Source: Bacillota bacterium (GTDB lineage Bacteria > Bacillota_A > Clostridia > Peptostreptococcales > Anaerovoracaceae). From it: a DNA stretch of 6,644 nucleotides. Position numbers and translations under genes: made by a program. This document shows, piece after piece, positions 1 through 5,169 of the stretch. The first letter of the stretch is position 1, and each line of letters begins with the position of its first letter. The notes under the pieces were generated by a model. It was not told the DNA's origin. It did not search any database and saw only the letters and a list, made by a program, of their open reading frames with translations. The stretch is taken from positions 1-6,644 of the forward strand of contig JAFRWQ010000108.1 of assembly GCA_017437925.1 (NCBI GenBank), given 5' to 3'.

Positions 1-611
1 CGATAGCCCACTGTAATTGACGAAGGAACCAAGCCTATCAATTTACTATTTTGCTTATCTGGCATATATTGTCGTGAGAAAACAAACCGATATTCTTTTT
101 CATCTTTCCAACTTTCATCCTTGTGAAAGAATACATTGCTGGATACAAACTCTCCCGAACCACCATCACCAATATAGGCCCTATACCATTCGGACAAATC
201 AGTTTTCACACCATCATATATGACGTTGCCTTCAGTCGCAACTTTTGAAAACTTAAGCTGCGGATTTGGCACCATTTGGTTAACGCCAATGGATGAAATC
301 TCTTTTCTTTCAAGTGCCCTTCTTATCTCTGTATCTGAGTATTCGATTACCATCCCTTTCATTGCATCGGTATAATAGTTCCATAGCCTCCGGCAAACTA
401 CCGATGTTGAAAAAGAAATGCAACAATACCGTTCAAGAAGCCACTGCTGAAATGGTACTATCTTCTCAAGACTCAAATCCTTATTAACATAAAAACCAAA
501 CTCAAAAGGATCGTTCATAGCATCAAGAGAAGACACCCACAGAGCATCATTCAAAAGGTTTTCAATATCGTACTGAGACGCCGCTTTGTATTTATATAAT
601 CTTCGTGCCAT
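1..611 (-). CDS. DUF2971-family protein, 3' end cut by window edge
   Basis: The minus strand reads open from an ATG at 611 to the left edge, giving 203 codons with no stop; the C-terminus lies outside the window. I assign it to DUF2971 by its motif order: LYKY near the N-terminus (residues 5-8), LWVSS then MNDPFE (24-37), ISFSTS (65-70), LWNYYTDAMKGMVIEY (76-91), and FFHKDESW followed by EKEYRFVF (161-178). Family members carry the same LYKY, NDPFE, W-x-x-Y-x-D-x-x-K-G and K-x-x-x-W-x-x-E-x-E-x-R signatures. The molecular function of the family is not established to my knowledge; members are scattered and often lie in accessory DNA. A GAAGGA ribosome binding site (620-625) sits 8 nt upstream of the start. 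The gene is AT-rich, with TTT, AAA, TAT and GAT codons, unlike the GC-rich genes to its right, which suggests recent transfer. No signal peptide or membrane segment is visible. Family call fairly sure; role unknown. Confidence 0.82.
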   Translation of the reverse strand, partial: MARRLYKYKAASQYDIENLLNDALWVSSLDAMNDPFEFGFYVNKDLSLEKIVPFQQWLLERYCCISFSTSVVCRRLWNYYTDAMKGMVIEYSDTEIRRALERKEISSIGVNQMVPNPQLKFSKVATEGNVIYDGVKTDLSEWYRAYIGDGGSGEFVSSNVFFHKDESWKDEKEYRFVFSRQYMPDKQNSKLIGLVPSSITVGY

Positions 612-683
612 ATCTGATTTCCTTCAAAGGATTTGTTCACCGACATTCCGGTTATAGGATTGATTTATTTTCATAATCAGCGA

Positions 684-699
684 TTTATCACCTGATAAA
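684..699. promoter_or_regulatory. Palindrome upstream of the DUF2971 gene, possible operator
   Basis: TTTATCA and TGATAAA form a perfect 7-bp inverted repeat around a 2-bp centre, 73 bp upstream of the DUF2971 start codon. Related half-sites (TGATTTA at 661-667 and AATCA at 675-679) lie between it and the gene. A weak -10-like TATAAC on the minus strand (651-656) is followed by the GAAGGA site, but I see no acceptable -35 for it. The arrangement fits a repressor or activator site for the minus-strand gene. This is inference from symmetry and position only. Confidence 0.3.
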
Positions 700-715
700 C
701 CGCCATACTACAATT

Positions 716-748
716 TGTCGTAAAATCTACTGTCGTAAAACTGTCGTA
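716..748. repeat. Three short direct repeats of TGTCGTA
   Basis: TGTCGTA occurs at 716-722, 731-737 and 742-748; the first two copies extend to TGTCGTAAAA. Start-to-start spacing is 15 and 11 bp. They lie in the AT-rich gap between the DUF2971 start and the end of ychF. On the minus strand they read TACGACA and sit 105-137 bp upstream of the DUF2971 gene. They could be repeated protein-binding sites or the remnant of a recombination site; neither is shown by the sequence. Confidence 0.45.
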
Positions 749-754
749 TTGACT

Positions 755-788
755 CCGGAGCATAGCATGAATCAGCTATTATTTCCGG
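755..788 (-). terminator. Weak hairpin after ychF, possible terminator
   Basis: Read on the minus strand, CCGGA pairs with TCCGG and, inside it, ATAGC pairs with GCTAT. A small asymmetric internal loop separates the two stems and an 8-nt loop closes the hairpin. It begins 24 nt after the ychF stop codon, where a terminator would be expected. No T-run follows directly on the minus strand, so it is not a standard intrinsic terminator. On the plus strand a run of six T follows only 11 nt later. It may be a weak or Rho-assisted end, or chance pairing. Confidence 0.25.
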
Positions 789-811
789 TAATCGTAAGCT
801 TTTTTCCTGAT

Positions 812-1909
812 TTACACATTAAATAAGAAATTGACTATATCCCCGTCCTTCATGACATAGTCCTTGCCTTCGGAACGGAGGAAGCCTTTTTCGCGGGCGG
901 CGGCCATGCTGCCTCCGACCTCCATGAACTTGTCGTAGGCTATGGTCTCGGCCCTGATGAAGCCGCGCTCGAAGTCGGTGTGGATCTTGCCCGCGGCCTG
1001 GGGGGCCTTGGTGCCGTTGGTGATGGTCCAGGCTCTGCATTCGTCGGCGCCGGCGGTGAGGAAGGAGATCAGGTTCAGCAGCTTGTAGGAGGCCTTGACC
1101 AGGCGGTTGAGGCCGCTTTCTTTGATTCCCAGCTCTGCCAGGAATTCGTCGCGCTCTTCGTCGTCAAGTTCAGCGATCTCGGCCTCGACTCCGCAGCAGA
1201 TGACGACCACCTGGGAGCCTTCCTTTTCGGCGATGTCCTTTACGGCCTTTACGTAGGCGTTGTCACCCTCGTCGGCAGCGTCCTCTTCGGAGACGTTGGA
1301 GACGTAGATGAAGGGCTTGTTGGAGAGGAGGCCCAGGGTCTTGACGAAGGCGGCGTCCTCTTCTTCAAAGCTCAAGGCCCTGGCGTTGACGCCTTCGCCC
1401 AGCTTTTCGTATATCCGTTCCATTATCGCCAGCTCGCCAGCCTTGGACTTGTCGCCGCCCTTCATGCCGCTTTTGGTCTTGGCGATGCGGCGCTCCAGTA
1501 TCTCCATGTCTGAGAGTATGAGCTCGGTGTTTATGGTGTCGATGTCGGCTGCGGGATCGATGCGGCCTTCCACGTGGACGATGTTGTCGTCTTCAAAGCA
1601 GCGGACCACGTGCACTATGGCCTCGACCTCCCTTATGTGGCCGAGGAACTGGTTGCCCAGGCCTTCGCCTTTGGAAGCTCCCTTGACCAGGCCCGCGATG
1701 TCGCAGAACTCCACCACCGCGTAGGTGGTCTTCTTCGAGTTGTATATCTCGTGGAGCCTGGTGACCCTGTCGTCGGGGACGGTGACCACGCCCACGTTGG
1801 GCTCGATGGTGCAGAAGGGGTAGTTGGCGGCTTCGGCGCCGGCCTTGGTTATGGCGTTGAAAAGAGTGCTCTTGCCCACGTTGGGAAGACCCACTATGCC
1901 CAGTTTCAT
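812..1909 (-). CDS. ychF: YchF/OLA1-family redox-regulated ATPase
   Basis: Complete 365-residue protein, close to the family's usual length of about 363-366. The Obg-related G domain comes first: P-loop G-L-P-N-V-G-K-S-T at 7-15, the [12 protein letters not shown] stretch at 29-40, and the G3 motif DIAG at 70-73 followed by Leu74, where Ras-like GTPases carry the catalytic Gln. The G4 position reads NVSE (205-208) instead of NKxD, the known reason YchF proteins prefer ATP over GTP. A helical insert lies around 120-195 and a TGS domain spans about 281-364. YchF is a cytosolic ATPase that associates with ribosomes and is linked to stress and redox responses and to translation initiation at certain leaders. 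The start is supported by an AGGAGA site (1921-1926), 11 nt upstream, which is slightly distant. A terminator for the upstream gene ends only 22 nt before this start, and I found no clear ychF promoter in the gap. Function call is firm. Confidence 0.97.
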   Translation of the reverse strand: MKLGIVGLPNVGKSTLFNAITKAGAEAANYPFCTIEPNVGVVTVPDDRVTRLHEIYNSKKTTYAVVEFCDIAGLVKGASKGEGLGNQFLGHIREVEAIVHVVRCFEDDNIVHVEGRIDPAADIDTINTELILSDMEILERRIAKTKSGMKGGDKSKAGELAIMERIYEKLGEGVNARALSFEEEDAAFVKTLGLLSNKPFIYVSNVSEEDAADEGDNAYVKAVKDIAEKEGSQVVVICCGVEAEIAELDDEERDEFLAELGIKESGLNRLVKASYKLLNLISFLTAGADECRAWTITNGTKAPQAAGKIHTDFERGFIRAETIAYDKFMEVGGSMAAAREKGFLRSEGKDYVMKDGDIVNFLFNV

Positions 1910-1931
1910 TTGTTTTAAGATCTCCTGTTCT

Positions 1932-1971
1932 AAAAATGCCGGGACCCCGTGAGCCTTTCACAGAGTCCCGG
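1932..1971 (-). terminator. Intrinsic terminator of the FAH-family gene
   Basis: On the minus strand the arms are 1971-1958 and 1952-1939. They form a 14-bp stem that starts CCGGGAC against GTCCCGG; two U-G wobbles in its middle still pair in RNA. The loop is 5 nt. A run of five T follows 2 nt after the stem (A-run at 1932-1936 on the plus strand). The hairpin starts 22 nt after the FAH-family stop codon. The plus-strand direction lacks a T-run, so it acts for leftward transcription only. It ends just before the ychF ribosome binding site. Confidence 0.85.
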
Positions 1972-1993
1972 AAAATGCGGTGTTTTGCCCGGT

Positions 1994-2860
1994 CTACTCG
2001 ACCATGGTGAAGCTGAGCTCGCCGATGTGTTCCTCACAGACGGTGATCTCATCTCCGGCCTTGAGCCAGTCCTGCTTGTCCTTGGGCTTGCCCGCTATGA
2101 CTCCGGCGGGGGTGCCGGTGAGGATCAGGTCGCCGGGCTTTAAGGTCATGCAGCAGGAGAGGTAGCTGATGAGCTCGGGCATGGTGCGGATGAGCTCGGC
2201 GGTCTTGCCCTGCTGGCGCTGCTCGCCGTTCTTGTATCCCTTGATCACCATTTCGTCCCACTTGATGGCGTCGGCGGTGAGGATGCAGGGGCCTAAGGGG
2301 CAGAATCCGTCGCAGGATTTGCCGGGCACCCACTGGGAGGCTGCCTTCTGCAGGTCGCGGGCGGTGACGTCGTCTGCCAGGGTGTAGCCGAAGATGATGC
2401 CCTCAGCCTCTTCGGGGCTTACTCCGAAGGCTTCGCGGCCTATGACCACGGCGATCTCCGACTCGTAGTCGTGCTTCTTGGAGTGGGGATTGATGCGGAC
2501 CTTTCCCTTGTGGGGGGTCAGGGTATTCTGGAATTTGGCGAAGATCTCGGGAGCGGGGGTGGGGACGAAGCCTTCGGCCATCTCCATGCCGTGCTCCTTA
2601 TAGTTCTTGCCTATGCAGAGTATCTTTTCGGGGTCGTCAACGACGGGAGCATACTCGATCTTGTCGGGGTCGAGGAAGCACTCGCAGGTCCCGACAGCCC
2701 CGTCCAGGAGGCGCAGGGTCTCCTCAAGGCCCAGATCCAGGGCCTGGCGCATGGTGACGGGGAGGCCTTCTCCCTTAAGAGTCGAGCAGTCGGCAACTCC
2801 CTTTTCGGTGAGCACGCCGAGGGTATTCTTTCCGTCTTTAACGAAATTGATGAGCTTCAT
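1994..2860 (-). CDS. Fumarylacetoacetate hydrolase (FAH)-family protein
   Basis: Complete 288-residue protein, typical for single-domain bacterial FAH-family enzymes. A small N-terminal domain (about 1-70) precedes the catalytic fold, which opens with CIGKNYKEH (82-90). Visible family motifs are PEIFAKF (104-110), DYESEIAVVIG (131-141) with metal ligands Glu133 and Glu135, LADDVTARDLQ (161-171) with the likely third ligand Asp164, GKSCDGFCPLGP (180-191) with Lys181, and LILTGTPAGV (245-254). Such enzymes use Mg2+ or Mn2+ to cleave, decarboxylate or tautomerise beta-diketo or 2-oxo acids. Characterised relatives include acylpyruvate hydrolases, oxaloacetate decarboxylase/tautomerase, 2-hydroxyhepta-2,4-dienedioate isomerase and 2,4-diketo-3-deoxy-sugar acid hydrolases. 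The substrate cannot be read from sequence, and no pathway neighbour is present. The start is supported by GAGG (2868-2871), 7 nt upstream. The protein is cytosolic, with no signal peptide. It is divergent from marR and has its own promoter and terminator, so it is probably monocistronic. Confidence 0.93.
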   Translation of the reverse strand: MKLINFVKDGKNTLGVLTEKGVADCSTLKGEGLPVTMRQALDLGLEETLRLLDGAVGTCECFLDPDKIEYAPVVDDPEKILCIGKNYKEHGMEMAEGFVPTPAPEIFAKFQNTLTPHKGKVRINPHSKKHDYESEIAVVIGREAFGVSPEEAEGIIFGYTLADDVTARDLQKAASQWVPGKSCDGFCPLGPCILTADAIKWDEMVIKGYKNGEQRQQGKTAELIRTMPELISYLSCCMTLKPGDLILTGTPAGVIAGKPKDKQDWLKAGDEITVCEEHIGELSFTMVE

Positions 2861-2888
2861 AAGAGCACCTCTTTCTTCTTTTTTTACT

Positions 2889-2918
2889 ATGATAGCATAT
2901 CCGAAGGCGTGATTACAA
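2889..2918 (-). promoter_or_regulatory. Extended -10 sigma-A promoter for the FAH-family gene
   Basis: On the minus strand TTGTAA (2918-2913) is followed after 18 bp by TATCAT (2894-2889). A TG one base before the -10 gives the extended form TGCTATCAT. Transcription would start near 2882, leaving a leader of about 20 nt that contains the GAGG ribosome binding site. It lies in the AT-rich divergent spacer. The call rests on motif match and position. Confidence 0.6.
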
Positions 2919-2942
2919 GTATTGCTAAAGGGAGGGGAGGGC

Positions 2943-2971
2943 TTGCAATAAATAATAAGACAGCTTATAAT
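2943..2971 (+). promoter_or_regulatory. Sigma-A promoter of the marR-ABC operon
   Basis: TTGCAA (2943-2948) and a perfect TATAAT (2966-2971) are separated by the optimal 17 bp. The expected start of transcription is near 2978, giving a leader of about 23 nt before the marR ATG, with GGGAGG at 2991-2996. No other good promoter lies between here and the ABC genes, so it probably drives all three. Its -10 is buried in the tandem palindromes at 2955-2983. Confidence 0.75.
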
Positions 2972-2983
2972 AAGATATCTTAA
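2955..2983. promoter_or_regulatory. Tandem palindromic operator, probable MarR binding site
   Basis: Two copies of ATAAG-N4-CTTAT stand side by side with a 15-bp period. Copy one is at 2955-2968 (perfect arms). Copy two is at 2970-2983, whose right arm is CTTAA; its inner 12 bp, TAAG-ATAT-CTTA (2971-2982), is a perfect palindrome. The half-sites also pair across the copies as CTTAT-A-ATAAG (2964-2974). The array covers the -10 box and the expected transcription start, where bound repressor would block RNA polymerase. MarR dimers bind palindromes and commonly repress their own operon. That this protein binds here is inference. Confidence 0.55.
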
Positions 2984-3000
2984 ATTTTGCGGGAGGCAGC

Positions 3001-3432
3001 ATGGAGAATAACTGCGAGCTTGAACTGATGGGCCTCATAAGGTCCACCGAAAACTATATAAAGCGCTCAAGACCCATGTCCGGAAACCACGCACCGGGCA
3101 CCGGGCGAATACTGGCCGCCTTAAGCAGGCAGCCGGGCATGAGCCAGACCGAGCTGGCGGGGCTGCTCGACATAAGGCCCCAGAGCCTCACGAGGGTGCT
3201 GGTCAAGCTGGAGGAAAAGGGTCTCATCAGGCGCGAGAGAAGCGGGGGCGACCGCAGGAGCCTGGTGGTCTTCGTCACCGAAGAGGGGGAGAAGGCCCAC
3301 GAGCGCATAGAGGAAAAGAGAAGGGCGAGGGCCGCCCGTATCTTTTCGTGCCTTGACCCCGAAGAAAAGGAGGAGCTCAAAAGGCTTCTTCTTAAGGTGA
3401 TATCGCAGGAGGAAGGGGGCGGGTCCCTTTGA
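3001..3432 (+). CDS. MarR-family transcriptional regulator
   Basis: Complete 143-residue protein, the normal size for MarR. The N-terminal helix (about 5-25) and the C-terminal helices (about 97-136) would form the dimer interface. Between them lies a winged helix-turn-helix: MSQTELAGLLDI (47-58), recognition helix around RPQSLTRVLVKLEEKGL (59-75), and a wing at 77-95 with the conserved Asp84-Arg85-Arg86. MarR proteins are dimeric repressors that release DNA on binding a small molecule or on cysteine oxidation. Cys5 and Cys117 are present, but nothing shows that they sense redox state. The start is an ATG with GGGAGG (2991-2996) only 4 nt upstream, slightly tight. The gene is first in an operon with two ABC exporter genes, the next overlapping it by 4 nt, so it very probably controls the pump and itself. 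The inducer is unknown. Codon use matches the GC-rich neighbours. Confidence 0.93.
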   Translation: MENNCELELMGLIRSTENYIKRSRPMSGNHAPGTGRILAALSRQPGMSQTELAGLLDIRPQSLTRVLVKLEEKGLIRRERSGGDRRSLVVFVTEEGEKAHERIEEKRRARAARIFSCLDPEEKEELKRLLLKVISQEEGGGSL

Positions 3433-5168
3433 TAAGGCTTTTTAAGAACATGACGAGGACCCACGTACTCTACGCTCTCGGGGTCGTCGCCTTCATCTCA
3501 ATGCAGGTGGTCTGCGAGCTCACCGTACCCGACTACATGTCGGAGATCACCGTAAAGATCAACACTCCCGGCAGCACCGCCTCTGACATCTTTGCCAGCG
3601 GGAAGATGATGCTGATGTTCTCTCTGCTCGCCTTCGCGGCCTCGGTGCTGACCAGGTTCTTCTCGGCAAGGCTCGCCGCGTCCTTCTCGCAGCACCTGAG
3701 AAGTCTCATCTTCGATAAAGTCGAGACCTTCTCGATGGAGGAGATAGACCGCTTTTCCACCGCGTCGCTCATAACGCGATCTACCAATGACTGCACCCAG
3801 ATCCAGAACATAATGTCGAGGGCCTTCAACCAGCTGGTCAGGGTCCCCATCATGGCGGGCTACGCCTTCTACAAGATCTCGACCCGCTACTGGCAGTGGC
3901 TGGCATTCACCGCGGCCTCGATCTCGCTGCTGATCGCCCTGCTGATCTTCCTGATAATCTACGCCCACCCGCGCTTCCGCAGGATGCAGGGCTACACCGA
4001 CAGGCTCAACGAGGTGACCCGCGAGAACATGACAGGCATGAGGGTCGTAAGGGCCTACAACGCCGAGGGCTACGAGCAGGACAAGTTCGAAAGGGCAAAT
4101 AAGGAACTGACCGAGAACGCCCTGCAGGCCAGAAGGGCCATGGGCCTGATGCAGCCGGTGACCAAGTTCGTGAACAACGAGCTCAACGTGGGCATCTACT
4201 GCATAGGCGCCTTCCTCATCGCTTCGGCAGGGGCCGCGGAGCAGCTGGTCATTTTCTCTGAGATGGTGGTCTTTTCCACCTACGCGGCCAGGATAGTCAG
4301 AGCCTTCATGGGCCTGAACATGATATTCAACATGATCCCCAGGGCTTCGGTCGCGGCAGAGAGGATCAACGCCATACTCGACACGGAGCCCTCCATCGCC
4401 GACGGAAAGGGGCGGGAGCCCGAAGAGGGGCGGGGGACCCTGGAGTTTAAGGACGTCTCCTTTACCTACCCCGGAGCCGCGTCTGAAGCCTTGAGCAACA
4501 TATCCTTCAGCGCCAGGGCCGGCGAGACCGTAGCCTTTATAGGGGCGACGGGCTCGGGCAAGACTAGCCTGGTGAACCTTGTGATGCGCTTCTTTGACCC
4601 CGATTCCGGACAGGTGCTGGTCGACGGCCGCGACGTCAGGGATTACTCCTTAAGGGAGCTTCGCGAAAAGACAGGCTATGCCTCGCAGCAGGCGGTGCTC
4701 TTCACGGGGACCGTCCGCTCCAACGTCGCCTACCCCGGGGAAGGGGCCGACGAAAGCGTCCGAAGGGCAGTCGAGATCGCCCAGGCCTGGGAGTTCGTAT
4801 CCAACATGCCGAAAGGCATAGATTCCCCAGTGAACCGGGGCGGGACCAACGTCTCGGGAGGCCAGAAGCAGAGGCTGTCCATCGCGAGGGCCGTCCACAG
4901 AAGGCCCGAATTCTACATTTTCGACGACAGCTTCAGTGCCCTGGACTACAAGACCGACAGGGCTCTTCGGGCCGCTCTTAAGCGCGAGACCGCGGGGGTA
5001 ACGACTCTCATAGTCGCCCAGCGCATAGGCACCATCAGGGACGCCGACAGGATAATAGTTCTCGACGAGGGCAGGATCGCGGGGCAGGGCAGCCACGCGG
5101 AGCTGATGAAGACCTGCCCGGTCTATAGGGAGATCGCCCGCACCCAGCTTTCGGAGGAGGAACTGTAA
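3429..5168 (+). CDS. Half-size ABC exporter, subunit with degenerate ATP site
   Basis: Complete 579-residue type IV (ABCB-like) half-transporter. The membrane domain has about six helices, near 13-33, 58-78, 138-151, 155-178, 252-270 and 274-296. The nucleotide-binding domain follows from about 338: A-loop Tyr347, Walker A GATGSGKTS (372-380), Q-loop Gln420, signature VSGGQ (475-479), Walker B FYIFDD (495-500) and D-loop SALD (503-506). Asp500 replaces the catalytic Glu and Gln531 replaces the switch His (VAQR). This pattern marks the degenerate-site subunit of heterodimeric exporters such as BmrC/BmrD and TM287/TM288. The start is a TTG at 3429, inside the end of marR (TTGA overlap), with an AAGGGGG stretch 9 nt upstream. 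The peptide MIRLFKNM fits family N-termini better than starting at ATG 3450. The 4-nt overlap suggests translational coupling to marR. The partner is the next gene. Likely cargo is drugs, lipids or peptides; it cannot be told from sequence. Confidence 0.94.
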   Translation: MIRLFKNMTRTHVLYALGVVAFISMQVVCELTVPDYMSEITVKINTPGSTASDIFASGKMMLMFSLLAFAASVLTRFFSARLAASFSQHLRSLIFDKVETFSMEEIDRFSTASLITRSTNDCTQIQNIMSRAFNQLVRVPIMAGYAFYKISTRYWQWLAFTAASISLLIALLIFLIIYAHPRFRRMQGYTDRLNEVTRENMTGMRVVRAYNAEGYEQDKFERANKELTENALQARRAMGLMQPVTKFVNNELNVGIYCIGAFLIASAGAAEQLVIFSEMVVFSTYAARIVRAFMGLNMIFNMIPRASVAAERINAILDTEPSIADGKGREPEEGRGTLEFKDVSFTYPGAASEALSNISFSARAGETVAFIGATGSGKTSLVNLVMRFFDPDSGQVLVDGRDVRDYSLRELREKTGYASQQAVLFTGTVRSNVAYPGEGADESVRRAVEIAQAWEFVSNMPKGIDSPVNRGGTNVSGGQKQRLSIARAVHRRPEFYIFDDSFSALDYKTDRALRAALKRETAGVTTLIVAQRIGTIRDADRIIVLDEGRIAGQGSHAELMKTCPVYREIARTQLSEEEL

Positions 5169-5169
5169 G

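Noticed and set aside
17..487. Two short plus-strand frames (17-223 and 293-487)
   Set aside because: Both are antisense to the continuous DUF2971 frame, which has family motifs and a good ribosome binding site. The short frames have neither.
716..748. CRISPR array
   Set aside because: The repeat units are only 7-10 bp with 4-8 bp gaps, far below the size of CRISPR repeats and spacers.
612..811. tRNA or phage attachment site at the ychF end
   Set aside because: I see no cloverleaf-compatible sequence, and no duplicate of the ychF 3' end is present in the window, so an attachment site cannot be supported.
980..1513. Open frame of 177 codons on the plus strand
   Set aside because: It lies wholly antisense to ychF, whose conserved motifs are intact. 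Its translation is low-complexity Gly/Val/Asp and has no family features; it results from GC-rich codon bias.
2861..3000. Riboswitch or small RNA in the divergent spacer
   Set aside because: The predicted leaders are only about 20 nt on each side, and the paired sequences are short palindromes over the promoter, better explained as protein-binding sites.
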